Shown here piece by piece: positions 36,597 to 46,018 of a DNA stretch of 64,000 nucleotides; position 1 is the first letter of the stretch, and each line of letters opens with the position of its first letter. The position numbers were made by a program, and so were the translations under genes. The DNA is from Nostoc mirabile CHAB5784 (GTDB lineage Bacteria; Cyanobacteriota; Cyanobacteriia; Cyanobacteriales; Nostocaceae). The notes under the pieces are model-generated. The model made no database searches, was not told where the DNA came from, and worked only from the letters and a program-made list of their open reading frames with translations. The stretch spans positions 1 to 64,000 of the forward strand of contig NZ_JAIVFS010000025.1 of assembly GCF_020829645.1 (NCBI RefSeq), in the 5' to 3' direction.

Positions 36597-36986
36597 TCAA
36601 AGTTCTATTTTATAGTTTAAGATTAACTCGTCGCCAGGTAAACCTCTAATCCCCCAGTTATATTTGGGCGTTTCAAATATTGTGATTTCAATATCGTACA
36701 CAGGAATATTCAACTTTTTATTAATATTTTGAATCAGCAGGCGAATCAACTCTTTTTTTGTTTCCACCGAGCGTCCATTAAACATACTAATTTCGATAAT
36801 CAGATAATTGTCTGATCTATCAGATGGATAGTAAAAATCTGATTTATCCAGTGGTAAAAAACGGTGGAATCTTTTTTCAGGCGTAAGCTGTAAAACCTCA
36901 ATAACAGTGGCATGGATTATATTTGATAGCTCCATTTTCACAGGATTTAATTTTTCTGCTAAACCATATACCTTGATTTGTACCAT
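36597..36986 (-). CDS. Tautomerase-family protein
   Basis: Protein of 129 residues of the tautomerase superfamily (beta-alpha-beta fold): MVQIKVYGLAEKLNPVKMEL, FHRFLPLDKSDFYYP, YLIIEISMFNGRSVETKKEL and DIEITIFETPKYNWGI. Classical tautomerases use an N-terminal Pro exposed after Met removal; here residue 2 is Val, so the usual catalysis is unlikely and the assignment rests on fold pattern. The gene starts four bases after the TetR gene stops and is likely translated with it. Confidence 0.75.
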   Translation of the reverse strand: MVQIKVYGLAEKLNPVKMELSNIIHATVIEVLQLTPEKRFHRFLPLDKSDFYYPSDRSDNYLIIEISMFNGRSVETKKELIRLLIQNINKKLNIPVYDIEITIFETPKYNWGIRGLPGDELILNYKIEL

Positions 36987-36990
36987 ACAT

Positions 36991-37578
36991 TTAAAGGTGA
37001 GTTTCCAAATATTGATTCAGGTGATTAATTACCCTATGCATGTGAATTGAATCTCCATAAAGCTTGCTGATCATTACTGCTCCTTCCAGCGTTGCAATTA
37101 TGATCGTAGCAATTTCATCAGCACTCACTTCAGGGCGAATTTCTCCCTTTTTAATTCCCGTTTCAATAATTCGACGAATCAGATGCAGCCAAGAATTCAT
37201 CGCCTGTTGGGCGCGTTCCCGCAACGCCGGATGAGCATCATCACTCTCCACAGCAGTATTTAGCAGTGGACACCCTCCCTTGATAGGTGGATTTTCGGTG
37301 AAGCTACTAAATACGCCAATGATTGCTTGCAGGCGTTCTAGTGCGTGGCGTTTGCTTCGTAATGCAAATCTAGTATGCTGTTTGATGCGAGCGATCGCAA
37401 AGTCAAAAGCCTGTAGCGCGAGATCATCTTTGCTTTGGAAGTGATTGTAAATTCCTCCTTTCTGTAATCCCGTAACACGCATGATGTCTGACATGGATGA
37501 GCCTACATATCCCTGTTGGTTAAACAGTTCAGCTGCTTGGTGGAGAATTCTGCTTTTTGTTTCTTCGCCTTTGGACAT
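36991..37578 (-). CDS. TetR/AcrR family transcriptional regulator
   Basis: Protein of 195 residues. The N-terminal helix-turn-helix is typical: KSRILHQAAELFNQQGYVGS followed by SMSDIMRVTGLQKGGIYNHF and KDDLALQAF. The C-terminal domain with GGCPLLNTAVESDDAHPALR should bind a ligand. It leads an operon with tautomerase-like and thioesterase genes and probably represses it. The candidate operator upstream is listed separately. Confidence 0.92.
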   Translation of the reverse strand: MSKGEETKSRILHQAAELFNQQGYVGSSMSDIMRVTGLQKGGIYNHFQSKDDLALQAFDFAIARIKQHTRFALRSKRHALERLQAIIGVFSSFTENPPIKGGCPLLNTAVESDDAHPALRERAQQAMNSWLHLIRRIIETGIKKGEIRPEVSADEIATIIIATLEGAVMISKLYGDSIHMHRVINHLNQYLETHL

Positions 37579-38516
37579 TACAGCGATTTTTAGATGAATG
37601 GGCTACGGCGAGTCGGGAGAGACGCGATTAATCGCGTCTGTACTGGGCAGTAGAGTAATTGATTGAATTGAAAATTGCTGTAAATAAAATATTACCGACC
37701 GAATGGTTTGTTTTAAATTAGCGCGATAAGTGCTTTAAAGTCAAGCATTTTTCAGCGCTGAGTTCTTAACTAGGTATTGGGCATTAATATTCTCCCCCTA
37801 CCTCCCCTACCTCCCCTGTTCCCTACTCCCACTCCCCAGTACAGACGCGATTAATCGCGTCTCTACCCACTCCCTCTTTATCCAGATAATCTAGCGAGAT
37901 ACAACGCGAATACGCTGGACGTTTGCTCATGCTTACAAGTAAAATACGGTAAGTGCATCGCCTTACGTGCTTTTACATGTAAAACCGCAAAAAACCAGTT
38001 AGAAGTTGATTTTAGCAGAGCAACTGACCCATAAGCAGTTATCAAAGCCTGTTTCAGCTAAATGCCAGTTGTCATGCTACCAAAAACTTCCATACAGGTT
38101 TTAAGTTGTCCAGGAATCCTCTGCCCTAACTTTTAGCTGGATAACCTTTGTGTCACTCATCCCTTGAGAAACACAATAACTTGGCATCACTAGCTCTGTC
38201 TACGACTGGGCTATAGTTTGGCTGAATTGCTGCTCTCTAGTAGTGAAGCTTTAGCTGACTTTCAGTTATAGCTGCTCGTAGTTAAGTCAGTGAACAGTTA
38301 TCAAGGCTTTATTTGGGGATTTAAACCTTAACCTATGTTGCTCATACCATTTTGGATTTTGAATTTTAGATTTTGGATTGGAAACCGCTTGGTGTATCTG
38401 GGTTTTCTCTGTCCATCTGTCGCAATCATTTTTCAAATTGGTCTCACTTAATAGGAAGTGGGAGATTCAACAGGACTTTGATAACTAATAACTGATTGTT
38501 GAAACCCCCGAAGAGT
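37579..38516. other. Intergenic region between TetR operon and tauE
   Basis: Contains two copies of a palindrome based on GACGCGATTAATCGCGTC (about 37611 and 37844), which recurs at 59038. It also has CCCCTACCTCCCC-type short repeats and an AT-balanced middle part. No gene is evident. Promoters of two divergent genes are expected. Confidence 0.55.
37692..37712. promoter_or_regulatory. Candidate operator for the TetR regulator
   Basis: TTACCGACCGAATGGTTTG carries an imperfect ACCGAC/GGTTTG dyad about 115 bp upstream of the TetR start. TetR proteins usually bind such dyads near their own promoter. No conservation or binding data are available, so this is a weak call. Confidence 0.25.
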
Positions 38517-39314
38517 ATGGAATATTTATTACTACCGTTCTTAAGCTTTTTTGTTGGCATCATAGTTGGTTTGACGGGAATTGGGGGAGCCTCTCTCATC
38601 ACCCCAATGTTGATTTTTGTCTTTCAGGTTCCGCCTTCTATAGCAGTGAGTTCTGATGTTGTGGCTGCCACATTGATGAAGATTGTTGGTAGCGTCAAGC
38701 ATTGGGAACAGAAAACCCTTGACACAGAAGTTGTCAAATGGCTGGCATTTGGGAGTGTTCCAGGCTCACTGTTCGGCGTGGGAATTTTGCACTTTCTTAA
38801 ACGTACAGGTGAGTATAACCTGGATAACATCTTGCTCCGTTTGCTTGGTGTGATGATTTTGCTAGTCACACTATTAGCATTAGTGCAATTGTTGTTATTG
38901 ACTTTTTTCCCTAAATTTCATTTACCCGAACTACCAAAGTTAGACTTAGAAACAAACTTTGGGCGCTGTGTGACAATCACTTTGGGAGCAATTTTAGGCT
39001 GTTTGGTTGGTCTAACTAGCGTCTCTTCAGGTTCAATGTTTGCCCTGGTGCTGATTGGGTTTTTCCGGCTTGATGCACGGAAGTTAGTGGGTACAGATAT
39101 TTCACACGCAGCAATTTTACTGCTGTTTACAGCCCTCGGTCACCTCAGCCTGGGAACAGTCGATTGGAGTCTGGTAGTACCTATATGGCTAGGCTCTGTT
39201 CCGGGGGTGTTAGTAGGCGCTAAAATCTGCCAGGTAGCTCCGCAACGCCCACTACGGTTTATCATTTATACCATCTTAATGATGGTGAGTTGGAAATTAG
39301 TTCATCAGGTTTGA
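38517..39314 (+). CDS. TauE/SafE family exporter (second copy)
   Basis: Membrane protein of 265 residues, about eight helices, with GIIVGLTGIGGASLITPML in the first half and LGCLVGLTSVSSGSMFALVL in the second. The ATG reading MEYLLLPF was preferred to an upstream TTG. Sequence suggests a different subgroup from the copy at 13.6 kb, with no DUF1634 neighbour. The substrate is not visible; sulfite, thiosulfate or other anions are possible. It lies 5 kb from the sulfur-assimilation genes. Confidence 0.88.
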   Translation: MEYLLLPFLSFFVGIIVGLTGIGGASLITPMLIFVFQVPPSIAVSSDVVAATLMKIVGSVKHWEQKTLDTEVVKWLAFGSVPGSLFGVGILHFLKRTGEYNLDNILLRLLGVMILLVTLLALVQLLLLTFFPKFHLPELPKLDLETNFGRCVTITLGAILGCLVGLTSVSSGSMFALVLIGFFRLDARKLVGTDISHAAILLLFTALGHLSLGTVDWSLVVPIWLGSVPGVLVGAKICQVAPQRPLRFIIYTILMMVSWKLVHQV

Positions 39315-39357
39315 CAAAACTCGGTAATAGAGTTTGGTTGTAAAAGTTTTTCGCTGC

Positions 39358-40398
39358 TCACTCACTCTCCAAAAAGACGGCACCGAGATTAGGTGCGGCT
39401 AAATCTATCCCTCCGTTCGTTCCAGTATTCGTAGGAAAACAAGAATTAGCAACATTCAGCAGTGTTTTGGGAGTGCAAGTAACATCAGGGGCAAACAGCG
39501 AGTAGCCGTAGACCTTTTTTCCCTGTGACACGAGTTCGTCGGTGCGAATCAGAAGACCTCCTAAAACTTGGTTCGGTGGAATAGTGAGTGCAGGGTTTAT
39601 GGGAATTCCACGATTATTTTTGGCAGCATTGTTTAGGAAATAATATTGGGGAATCGGGTCTTGTAAGGGTGTTTTACCCCAGGTGGAAGCTGCTATCACG
39701 TAAATAGGCCCGTAGGAAGTAGGATTTCCATGTTTATCCACACTTGTAATCGCCGCAATACCGAAACCATCGTGTCCAGTTGGTAATCCACGCTCGAAGA
39801 CGGTAAAGCGAATTTTATTACTTGCCTTCACAGGTTTAACAAGTACAAAGTCAAGCCGCTCGATACTAGCGTTACCGTTGTAAAGTGTGCCGCTTAAATT
39901 TGCACCTGTGTTAGTAAAAACGTTATCTGGGCCTGCCAAGATATTGTTGATACTAAACAGCGTTTTTTCTGGAAGTGGGCCCAAACTGATAAAGTTAAAG
40001 GTATTAGAGGAAGAGTCAAAACTGCCTTGGTAGTAAGCTAGCTTTCTCTCATCTGTAGCAGGGTTACGGCGAATCTGCACAAAAGTAGGGATGGATCTAA
40101 ATGTTGTGCTACCTTCTGTGGCGGTTAATCCTGTAATTGATTGAATTTGCCCACCGAAGTTGAGAGTAAAAGTACTGCCTGCGAATTCGCTATCACCTGC
40201 AACGTTGGTAATGGATGTAGTAGGAAACGAAGCAGTGTCAGTAGTAATTGAAGTGATATCTTGTCCAATTATCTGAGCTTGTGCTGAGGTAAAGCACAAA
40301 AATGGGGTGATCATTGAAATCAGACAAAAAACAGGTTGAATGCTTGGGCGAAAACGGATAGGATTGCACCTAATCGCAGAGATAAGGGAGTATTGCAT
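39358..40398 (-). CDS. Hypothetical secreted protein (346 aa)
   Basis: Not recognised. A signal peptide (IQPVFCLISMITPFLCFTSAQA, ending near residue 41) precedes a beta-rich body with a TTSITNVAGDSEFAGSTFTL start, AYYQGSFDSSSNTFNF, and a C-terminal part with two cysteines (DVTCTPKTLLNVANSCF) likely bonded in the periplasm. No catalytic motif or anchor is seen. It is convergent with the tauE gene, with a gap of 43 bp. Confidence 0.7.
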   Translation of the reverse strand: MQYSLISAIRCNPIRFRPSIQPVFCLISMITPFLCFTSAQAQIIGQDITSITTDTASFPTTSITNVAGDSEFAGSTFTLNFGGQIQSITGLTATEGSTTFRSIPTFVQIRRNPATDERKLAYYQGSFDSSSNTFNFISLGPLPEKTLFSINNILAGPDNVFTNTGANLSGTLYNGNASIERLDFVLVKPVKASNKIRFTVFERGLPTGHDGFGIAAITSVDKHGNPTSYGPIYVIAASTWGKTPLQDPIPQYYFLNNAAKNNRGIPINPALTIPPNQVLGGLLIRTDELVSQGKKVYGYSLFAPDVTCTPKTLLNVANSCFPTNTGTNGGIDLAAPNLGAVFLESE

Positions 40399-40591
40399 TA
40401 CACAGCTTTTAATAAGTCAGACTATTATATTGATACTCAACCTCATCTAGGTTAAGAATTGGTAAACAAAAAGTTTTTCTCCGAAGATCGAACACTAACG
40501 ATTTTGTGCATATTTCTATGACAAACTTTAGATTTCAGATTGGGGTTTTCATCGTTCAACCTCAAATCCAGCATTCAAAATCCAACATTGA

Positions 40592-41254
40592 TTAACTTCT
40601 CACCCAAGGTAGTAGAGTGAATGTACCTCGTTCATACATAATGAACAGACCCAAGCCAATCAATACAAAAGGTACAACAGCTTTACCGTAGCGACTTAAA
40701 ATATCAGCAATGGTAGGTTGACGGCTTAAAAAATAAGCGATCGCACACCAAACCCCTACCATGACAAAAAATATACTTAGAATGACTCCCAAGCTGGCAA
40801 GATCGTGACCAGCGAATAAAGGGATATATATACTAATATTGTCACCACCATTAGCGATCGTTACTGCCGCTACTTTATAGGTTTGGGGGTGTAAAATACT
40901 CAAAATAAAAGACAATACAGGGTTACTAGGTGTGGACTGCCTAAAATCACTACTGACTGTCTGAACTGTTGTAGTTTCTTCTTTTTTAGATACTAATTGT
41001 TGAATTCCAATTGCTATTGGTAGCAGTCCTAGCAATCCTATCCATTCTCGCTGTACGACTAAGCCACCAAAAAATCCTGGTAAGCTAGCGATGATAATGG
41101 CTGCAAAACCTAAATATTGACCAAGTAAGATATGCCGCCGCCGAAAATTAACATCTACTTGTGAAAAAAATATTAACAATATAATGATGTCATCTATGTT
41201 AGTGGCGATGAAGGCAATTATCCCTTCACTAAAGGCTGTGCCTAGCTTACTCAT
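40592..41254 (-). CDS. CadD-family cadmium resistance-type transporter
   Basis: Membrane protein of 220 residues of the CadD family (LysE-like superfamily): FIATNIDDIIILLIFFSQV at the start, FGGLVVQREWIGLLGLLPIAIG, and TIANGGDNISIYIPLFAG with the conserved Asn-Gly-x-Asp-Asn. Five to six helices are predicted. Cation efflux is the family's usual role, but in cyanobacteria the substrate is not certain. A paralogue with the same motifs lies at 43.4 kb on the opposite strand. Confidence 0.88.
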   Translation of the reverse strand: MSKLGTAFSEGIIAFIATNIDDIIILLIFFSQVDVNFRRRHILLGQYLGFAAIIIASLPGFFGGLVVQREWIGLLGLLPIAIGIQQLVSKKEETTTVQTVSSDFRQSTPSNPVLSFILSILHPQTYKVAAVTIANGGDNISIYIPLFAGHDLASLGVILSIFFVMVGVWCAIAYFLSRQPTIADILSRYGKAVVPFVLIGLGLFIMYERGTFTLLPWVRS

Positions 41255-41451
41255 ACTGGATTTTTAGAACCTACGATTTATCACCATACCAAATTCACTA
41301 ATTCGTAATTCGTAATTCGTAATTCGTAATTATTGAGTTTAAGTCCCCCACCAAATTATATTTATTTGTGGTTTTTAAGAAAGTTGGGATCTAAATCTCC
41401 AACTAATTCAATTACGAATTATTTTAACCTTCTGGAATAACTAAGCTTTAA

Positions 41452-41640
41452 AATGACACCCTTGACGTGAGCGCTTTCAAGCGTTCTGAAGTTAGTGTAT
41501 CTGGTGTTATTTCTGGCAAGAGTCTAAACCCTGCTAACATTACCTTCAACAACAATGGCAACCTCATTACCCTTTCAACAACTGGCTTTGAGAATTTTAT
41601 CTTTGCAGAGAACTCTTTCTCTTACAGCAGTTTGACCTGA
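41452..41640 (+). pseudogene. C-terminal remnant of a beta-rich exported protein
   Basis: An open frame reads NDTLDVSAFKRSEVSVSGVI, then NPANITFNNNGNLITLST and FENFIFAENSFSYSSLT before TGA. The even polarity pattern and Asn/Ser/Thr content match the end of a repeat-type secreted protein. There is a stop upstream and no start codon, so it is a remnant. The family is not recognised. Confidence 0.5.
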
Positions 41641-41662
41641 AACGAGAATTATTACAATTCAA

Positions 41663-41833
41663 TTAGAGGATGTTTGAAAAGTATTTTTGGTAACATCAAA
41701 GCCTCGGAAACCTAACCTCCCGAGCAAGCCTTCTCTACAAGGGAATGCGGGTTTCAAAGCCTATCGACCTTTCGGGGAGAAGAATGGAAGCGGGGTTCGT
41801 AGTATACTTTGCGATTTTTCAAACATCCTCTGA
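41663..41833. mobile_element. MITE, 171 bp, AGAGGATGTTTGAAAA family
   Basis: Terminal inverted repeats TTAGAGGATGTTTGAAAA and TTTTCAAACATCCTCTGA, 18 bp with one mismatch. The interior has no gene. A truncated copy is at 30315 and a relative with TTTGAAAAGT ends at 42931-43095. Confidence 0.85.
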
Positions 41834-42425
41834 TAGCGCCACTTTGTTTCAAACCTTATTGCTGATCGGGCGAGTCCGCTTGTCAATAGGCTTTGAGATG
41901 CGCTAACCCTGATATTTTTAGGAACCTAGATATTAGTATTTGCATGAGCTTTTAAATCTATATTGATTAAAATATATGAGATTTATAAATTTTGTATTTA
42001 ATAAAAACTATTCTATATTGAATATAAGAAAAGTTCACTTATGAAATTTATGTCTACTCATCTCATAGCAGAGAATGTTGCTGTGGTTATTATCGAACTC
42101 TCACGCTGAGTCTAGCTTGCAAGGGAGTATCTCAGTTTTGCAAATATACCAGATGAGAAACAAGATTCTTACTCCCTCTCCTTACCAAGGAGAGGGTTGG
42201 GGTGAGGTTTTACAAGGCTTTTTACGAAAGTGAGATGCTCCCCTGTTGTGATTCGTGCAGTGTCTAAAATGCTCAAAATCTAAGCTGGATAAAAGTTTGG
42301 GTAATAGCGATCACACCGCTTGTGAGAAATGCGGGTTTAAAACGGTTTTTTGCTGTGCTAACGAGGAGAGCAAAGAACTAAAGGGTTAACAAACAATCGA
42401 TTATCTAAGGAGTAATGTACAACTT

Positions 42426-42908
42426 ATGTCTACATACAACCCCGAATGCTACCCTAACGCCTGCGAATTTACTGTTGCTATTAAATTGAACGTTCCCATC
42501 TTCATAGAGCCAACCCTGTTAATTATTTTTAACCTCAGAGGAGATTCTGAGCCTGAGATTGTGATTAGTGGGGCGAGTCTAGCTGACCTCGATGAAAATA
42601 GTCAGGCTTTAGTCAGTCAAATTGTAGGTGAGCTTGAGCAAACAGGCAAGATTTTTTCCACGTTTTCCCAAACTCAATATGAGCAAGACAAACCAGTAAA
42701 TTATGAACAGGAGATAGTAGAGAAATACGAATGTGTAGATACTTTTTCAAGAGAAGACTTTGTAGCTATTCAACCAGAAACTCCACAACTTCATAAAAAA
42801 ATTATGGGGCGCTTCTTGGACTCGTTAAGCGATAGTTTTGCCTTGGTCGTGAATAGTATGGGAACAGTTTTGTTTCTAGGTAAACTAGCTAACTATACTT
42901 GGGAGTGA
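42426..42908 (+). CDS. Hypothetical protein (160 aa)
   Basis: Not recognised. It has a hydrophobic stretch (IEPTLLIIFNLRG, about residues 26-38) that is short for a membrane helix, an acidic middle (DLDENSQALVSQIVGELE), and a C-terminal helix FLDSLSDSFALVVNSMGTV. The start is supported by AAGGAG about 15 bases upstream. It sits between two CadD genes but on its own, with MITEs on both sides. No domain is evident. Confidence 0.6.
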   Translation: MSTYNPECYPNACEFTVAIKLNVPIFIEPTLLIIFNLRGDSEPEIVISGASLADLDENSQALVSQIVGELEQTGKIFSTFSQTQYEQDKPVNYEQEIVEKYECVDTFSREDFVAIQPETPQLHKKIMGRFLDSLSDSFALVVNSMGTVLFLGKLANYTWE

Positions 42909-42930
42909 AGCAAAGGTCTATAGCAGTTAT

Positions 42931-43095
42931 TAAGAGGTTGTTTGAAAAGTGGTTGGCTGTATCTTTGCACTTATTGATCCCTCCAACCCCCCTTCAAAAG
43001 GGTGCAAAACCTTTCTAAGTAACCCTTTTTTAGGGTACTTAGAGGTACTTAGAACGTTTTGCTACTAAAAAGAAGACTTTTCAAACACTCTCTTA
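42931..43095. mobile_element. MITE, 165 bp, relative of the 41.7 kb element
   Basis: Terminal inverted repeats TAAGAGGTTGTTTGAAAAGT and ACTTTTCAAACACTCTCTTA. The central part includes a GGTACTTAGAGGTACTTAGA direct repeat. It begins 22 bp after the stop of the upstream gene. Confidence 0.8.
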
Positions 43096-43107
43096 GACAT
43101 AGGAGTG

Positions 43108-43254
43108 ATATCATGTCCGCATAAATAGTTATGCTAACCACGATCATTACACCCCACCCCCAACCCCTCCCCGCAGGCGGGGAGGGGAGACAAAGCACAG
43201 CTTTGGCGGGGTGGGGTTCTTCGGGTTTAATAAGTAATCAAGCGGACATGATAT
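43108..43254. mobile_element. MITE, 147 bp, ATATCATGTCCG family
   Basis: Terminal inverted repeats ATATCATGTCCGC and GCGGACATGATAT (perfect, 13 bp). The interior contains CCCCACCCCCAACCCCTCCC and its near-complement, forming a second hairpin. A second copy lies at 63066-63215. It follows the preceding MITE after 12 bases. Confidence 0.85.
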
Positions 43255-43386
43255 GAAAAAGAATCTAGAGACGTAGCACTACTACGTCTCTACAAGGGTT
43301 CTGGATAACGCATATTTAATTTCTGGAAATGTCTAAGGTGAGATTCTCTATGCAAAATAAAAGCATGTCTATATTTCTTTTAAAAT

Positions 43387-44097
43387 ATGAACGAGTTAGT
43401 TACTGCAATTAGTACAGGGTCAATTGCGTTCATTGCCACTAACATTGATGATATTGTCATTCTATTGTTGCTTTTTTCTCAAATAAATGCTAATTTTCGC
43501 CGCAGGCATATAGTTGCCGGTCAGTTTCTAGGTTTTACAGTTTTGTTAATCCTTAGTCTTTCTGGTTTATTTGGTGGGTTAGTTTTATCAAAAAGCTGGA
43601 TTGGATTACTTGGTTTACTACCAATTGCCATAGGTATCAGCAGCTTAGTCAATAAGCAAGAAGATGCATTGGAGGAAGTTGTAGCTACAACTGAAGAATC
43701 TGAGGCATCAACAATTACTAGTTTCCTATCTCCTCAAACTTACAGCGTGGCAGCTATTACAGTTGCAAATGGTAGTGACAATATTAGTGTCTATGTGCCA
43801 TTATTTGCTAGCAGCGACTTAGAGAGTTTTGTGATAATTATCGGATTATTTTTTCTATTGTTAGGAGTTTGGTGCTATGCGGCATACAAATTAATTAAAT
43901 ACAGAGTAATAGCTGATGTATTGACTCGCTATGGTAATAATATTGTGCCTTTTGTTCTTATAGGCTTAGGTACTTTTATTGTATTAAAAAGTGAAGCTTT
44001 GAGCTTAATAAAGCTAGCTGCTAGTTGTTTGTGTTTGATTATTTTGGTGAAAAATAATGAAAGTACCGATGAAATTGAAGAAAATTCTAGTAGATAA
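43387..44097 (+). CDS. CadD-family cadmium resistance-type transporter (paralogue)
   Basis: Membrane protein of 236 residues with the same family landmarks as the gene at 40.6 kb: FIATNIDDIVILLLLFSQI, FGGLVLSKSWIGLLGLLPIA and ITVANGSDNISVYVPLFAS. It has a longer, acidic C-terminal tail (ESTDEIEENSSR). The two copies diverge through much of their length, so this is an older duplication or two acquisitions. It starts shortly after the MITE pair. Confidence 0.88.
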   Translation: MNELVTAISTGSIAFIATNIDDIVILLLLFSQINANFRRRHIVAGQFLGFTVLLILSLSGLFGGLVLSKSWIGLLGLLPIAIGISSLVNKQEDALEEVVATTEESEASTITSFLSPQTYSVAAITVANGSDNISVYVPLFASSDLESFVIIIGLFFLLLGVWCYAAYKLIKYRVIADVLTRYGNNIVPFVLIGLGTFIVLKSEALSLIKLAASCLCLIILVKNNESTDEIEENSSR

Positions 44098-44340
44098 TTA
44101 AGCAAATTTTAGATTTAGATTTTTCATCTAAATCTAAAAAATCGGTTTCAAAAAAAACCATTGATCCGTGGGTGACAATCTCAGGGATTCCAAATTAAAA
44201 AAATATCCAATCAATAATCGTAGCGTGCGTTACGGCGTTAAGCCTAACGCACCGCCTAACAGATAATAGGTGCGTTACGCTGTCGCGTTAACACACCTTA
44301 CTAGATCATTTATTTTTTAGAAGTTCCTAAAATCTAAAAA

Positions 44341-45303
44341 TCAAACTTTACTCAACCACTCATTCTCCTCTGGATCTTTAAACAGTGAAGTACTGAGGTA
44401 GCGTTCACCGAAGCTAGGCTGTATCATGACGATTAGGCGACCTGCATTTTCTGGTCGTTGTGCTACTTGAATAGCAGCATACAATGCAGCGCCAGTAGAA
44501 ATCCCCGATAGCAATCCTTCTTCTTTTGCTAGACGACGGCTGTAAGCGATCGCTTGATCATCTGCTACCTGAATCACTTCATTTACCAGTTCTGAACGGT
44601 AAATTGCTGGGACAAATCCCGCGCCGATACCTTGAATTTTGTGAGGCCCTGATTTACCGCCTGCTAATACTGGGCTGTTGCTTGGTTCAACTGCGATCGC
44701 TTGAAAACTCGGCTTCCGTTTTTTAATAACTTCTGCAACTCCCGTAATCGTCCCACCAGTACCCACTCCCGCCACGAGAATATCTACCTCTCCATCGGTA
44801 TCATTCCAAATTTCTTCGGCTGTAGTTTGGACGTGAACTTTTGGGTTAGCGGGGTTGCGGAACTGCTGCAACATATAAGTATTAGGCGTTTTAGCTACAA
44901 TCTGCTCTGCATGAGCGATCGCTCCTCGCATCCCTTCTACCCCTGGCGTTAACTCTAGTTGAGCGCCATAAGCTTTGAGCATGGATCGTCTTTCGTGGCT
45001 CATTGTGTCAGGCATCGTTAGAATAAGATGGTAACCCTTGGCGGCCGCTACCATCGCCAGCGCAATTCCTGTATTTCCAGAAGTCGGCTCTACTAAAACG
45101 GTTTTTCCAGGGTGAATTAAGCCTGCTTCCTCCGCCGCTTCCACCATACTCGCACCAATCCTGTCTTTGACAGAAGATGCTGGATTCATGCTTTCTAGCT
45201 TCACCACAATCTGAGCAACCGCTCCTGAAGCTTGGGGAATCTTATTTAATTGAACTAAAGGAGTTCGGCCGATTAACTCTGTGATATCTTTGGCTATCCG
45301 CAT
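44341..45303 (-). CDS. cysK: Cysteine synthase A (O-acetylserine sulfhydrylase)
   Basis: PLP enzyme of 320 residues that joins sulfide to O-acetylserine to make cysteine. The PLP lysine is in NPASSVKDRIGASM, the acetylserine loop is EPTSGNTGIALA, the phosphate loop is GVGTGGTITGVAEV, and the serine contact SGISTGAAL is near the C-terminus. It lies 18 bp downstream of the Rrf2 regulator on the same strand, a likely operon, and opposite the divergent cysE gene that makes its substrate. Confidence 0.96.
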   Translation of the reverse strand: MRIAKDITELIGRTPLVQLNKIPQASGAVAQIVVKLESMNPASSVKDRIGASMVEAAEEAGLIHPGKTVLVEPTSGNTGIALAMVAAAKGYHLILTMPDTMSHERRSMLKAYGAQLELTPGVEGMRGAIAHAEQIVAKTPNTYMLQQFRNPANPKVHVQTTAEEIWNDTDGEVDILVAGVGTGGTITGVAEVIKKRKPSFQAIAVEPSNSPVLAGGKSGPHKIQGIGAGFVPAIYRSELVNEVIQVADDQAIAYSRRLAKEEGLLSGISTGAALYAAIQVAQRPENAGRLIVMIQPSFGERYLSTSLFKDPEENEWLSKV

Positions 45304-45321
45304 GTGGTTACTCCGTCGTGT

Positions 45322-45792
45322 CTAAATATAATACATCGGACTTTGCTGTGCGCGAGTCTCTCTTTCTAGGCACAAGTCTTGGAGTGTATAACGACCCAAA
45401 ACTTCAATTGAGGCAGCGTTAGCTTGCTCCCAAACTTCATAAAGCAGAGTCTTTTCCAGAGTCGGAGATTCAGAAGTATCTTTCTCTTTCCGCTCGCCTT
45501 CTACCAAAGTGACAATTTCAAGTATTGTAATCTGCCAAGGTTCACGAACTAAAACGAAACCTCCTTTAGAGCCGCGTTGACTCTGCACCACACCAGCACG
45601 CCGGAGGTTGGTCAAAATTTGTTCCAGATAGCGCTCAGGTATGGGTTGCTTGGCAGTGATCTCGCTCATGGTTAGAGGAAGCTTTTTCCCGTGGTGGCTT
45701 GCCAGTTCTAAGAGTGCCAGCAGCGCGTATTCCACTTTGGAAGACAAATCCAAGAGAGCGTAGTTTTGGCTATTCAAGACTGTACTCAACAT
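45322..45792 (-). CDS. Rrf2-family regulator, CymR-like by context
   Basis: Protein of 156 residues with the winged helix of Rrf2 regulators: LSSKVEYALLALLELASHHG, PIPERYLEQILTNLRRAGVVQSQRG and KGGFVLVREPWQITILEIV. It has only one cysteine, so the three-Cys iron-sulfur site of IscR is absent; CymR-type members also lack it. It is directly upstream of cysK. In Bacillus and Staphylococcus the Rrf2 protein CymR binds cysteine synthase to sense cysteine; the same pairing here is inference from gene order. Confidence 0.88.
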   Translation of the reverse strand: MLSTVLNSQNYALLDLSSKVEYALLALLELASHHGKKLPLTMSEITAKQPIPERYLEQILTNLRRAGVVQSQRGSKGGFVLVREPWQITILEIVTLVEGERKEKDTSESPTLEKTLLYEVWEQANAASIEVLGRYTLQDLCLERETRAQQSPMYYI

Positions 45793-45928
45793 ACTACGGT
45801 GAATTGGGGGACTTCTCGCAGTTTATGCGAAATTAATTTTTCTCAAAGTGTGGAATGTGATAGCATCCCACTTATTACCCACAAAACCACTATACGCTAT
45901 CGACTTACCGTAGATTATTATTTTACAC

Positions 45929-45964
45929 AATTCCTATAAATGACTTGATCTTTTTGTAGGAATT
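45929..45964. promoter_or_regulatory. Candidate operator between rrf2-cysK and cysE
   Basis: AATTCCTA at 45929-45936 and TAGGAATT at 45957-45964 form an inverted repeat in the 226-bp gap between the divergent genes. It is placed where one regulator could control both. Conservation and binding are untested. Confidence 0.4.
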
Positions 45965-46018
45965 ATCCTGAGTTTCTGTTTTCAGAGCCTCACCTACCAA
46001 CGAAAACCTTAACAGAGT

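Larger units (their letters stand above)
41255..42425. other. Intergenic region between two CadD-type genes' neighbourhood
   Basis: Begins with AATTCGT heptamers (41297-41330) facing AATTACG near 41410. It then holds a beta-rich protein remnant (41452-41640), a full MITE (41663-41833), an AT-rich stretch, and a CTCTCCTTACCAAGGAGAGG hairpin near 42175. No intact gene. Confidence 0.65.
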
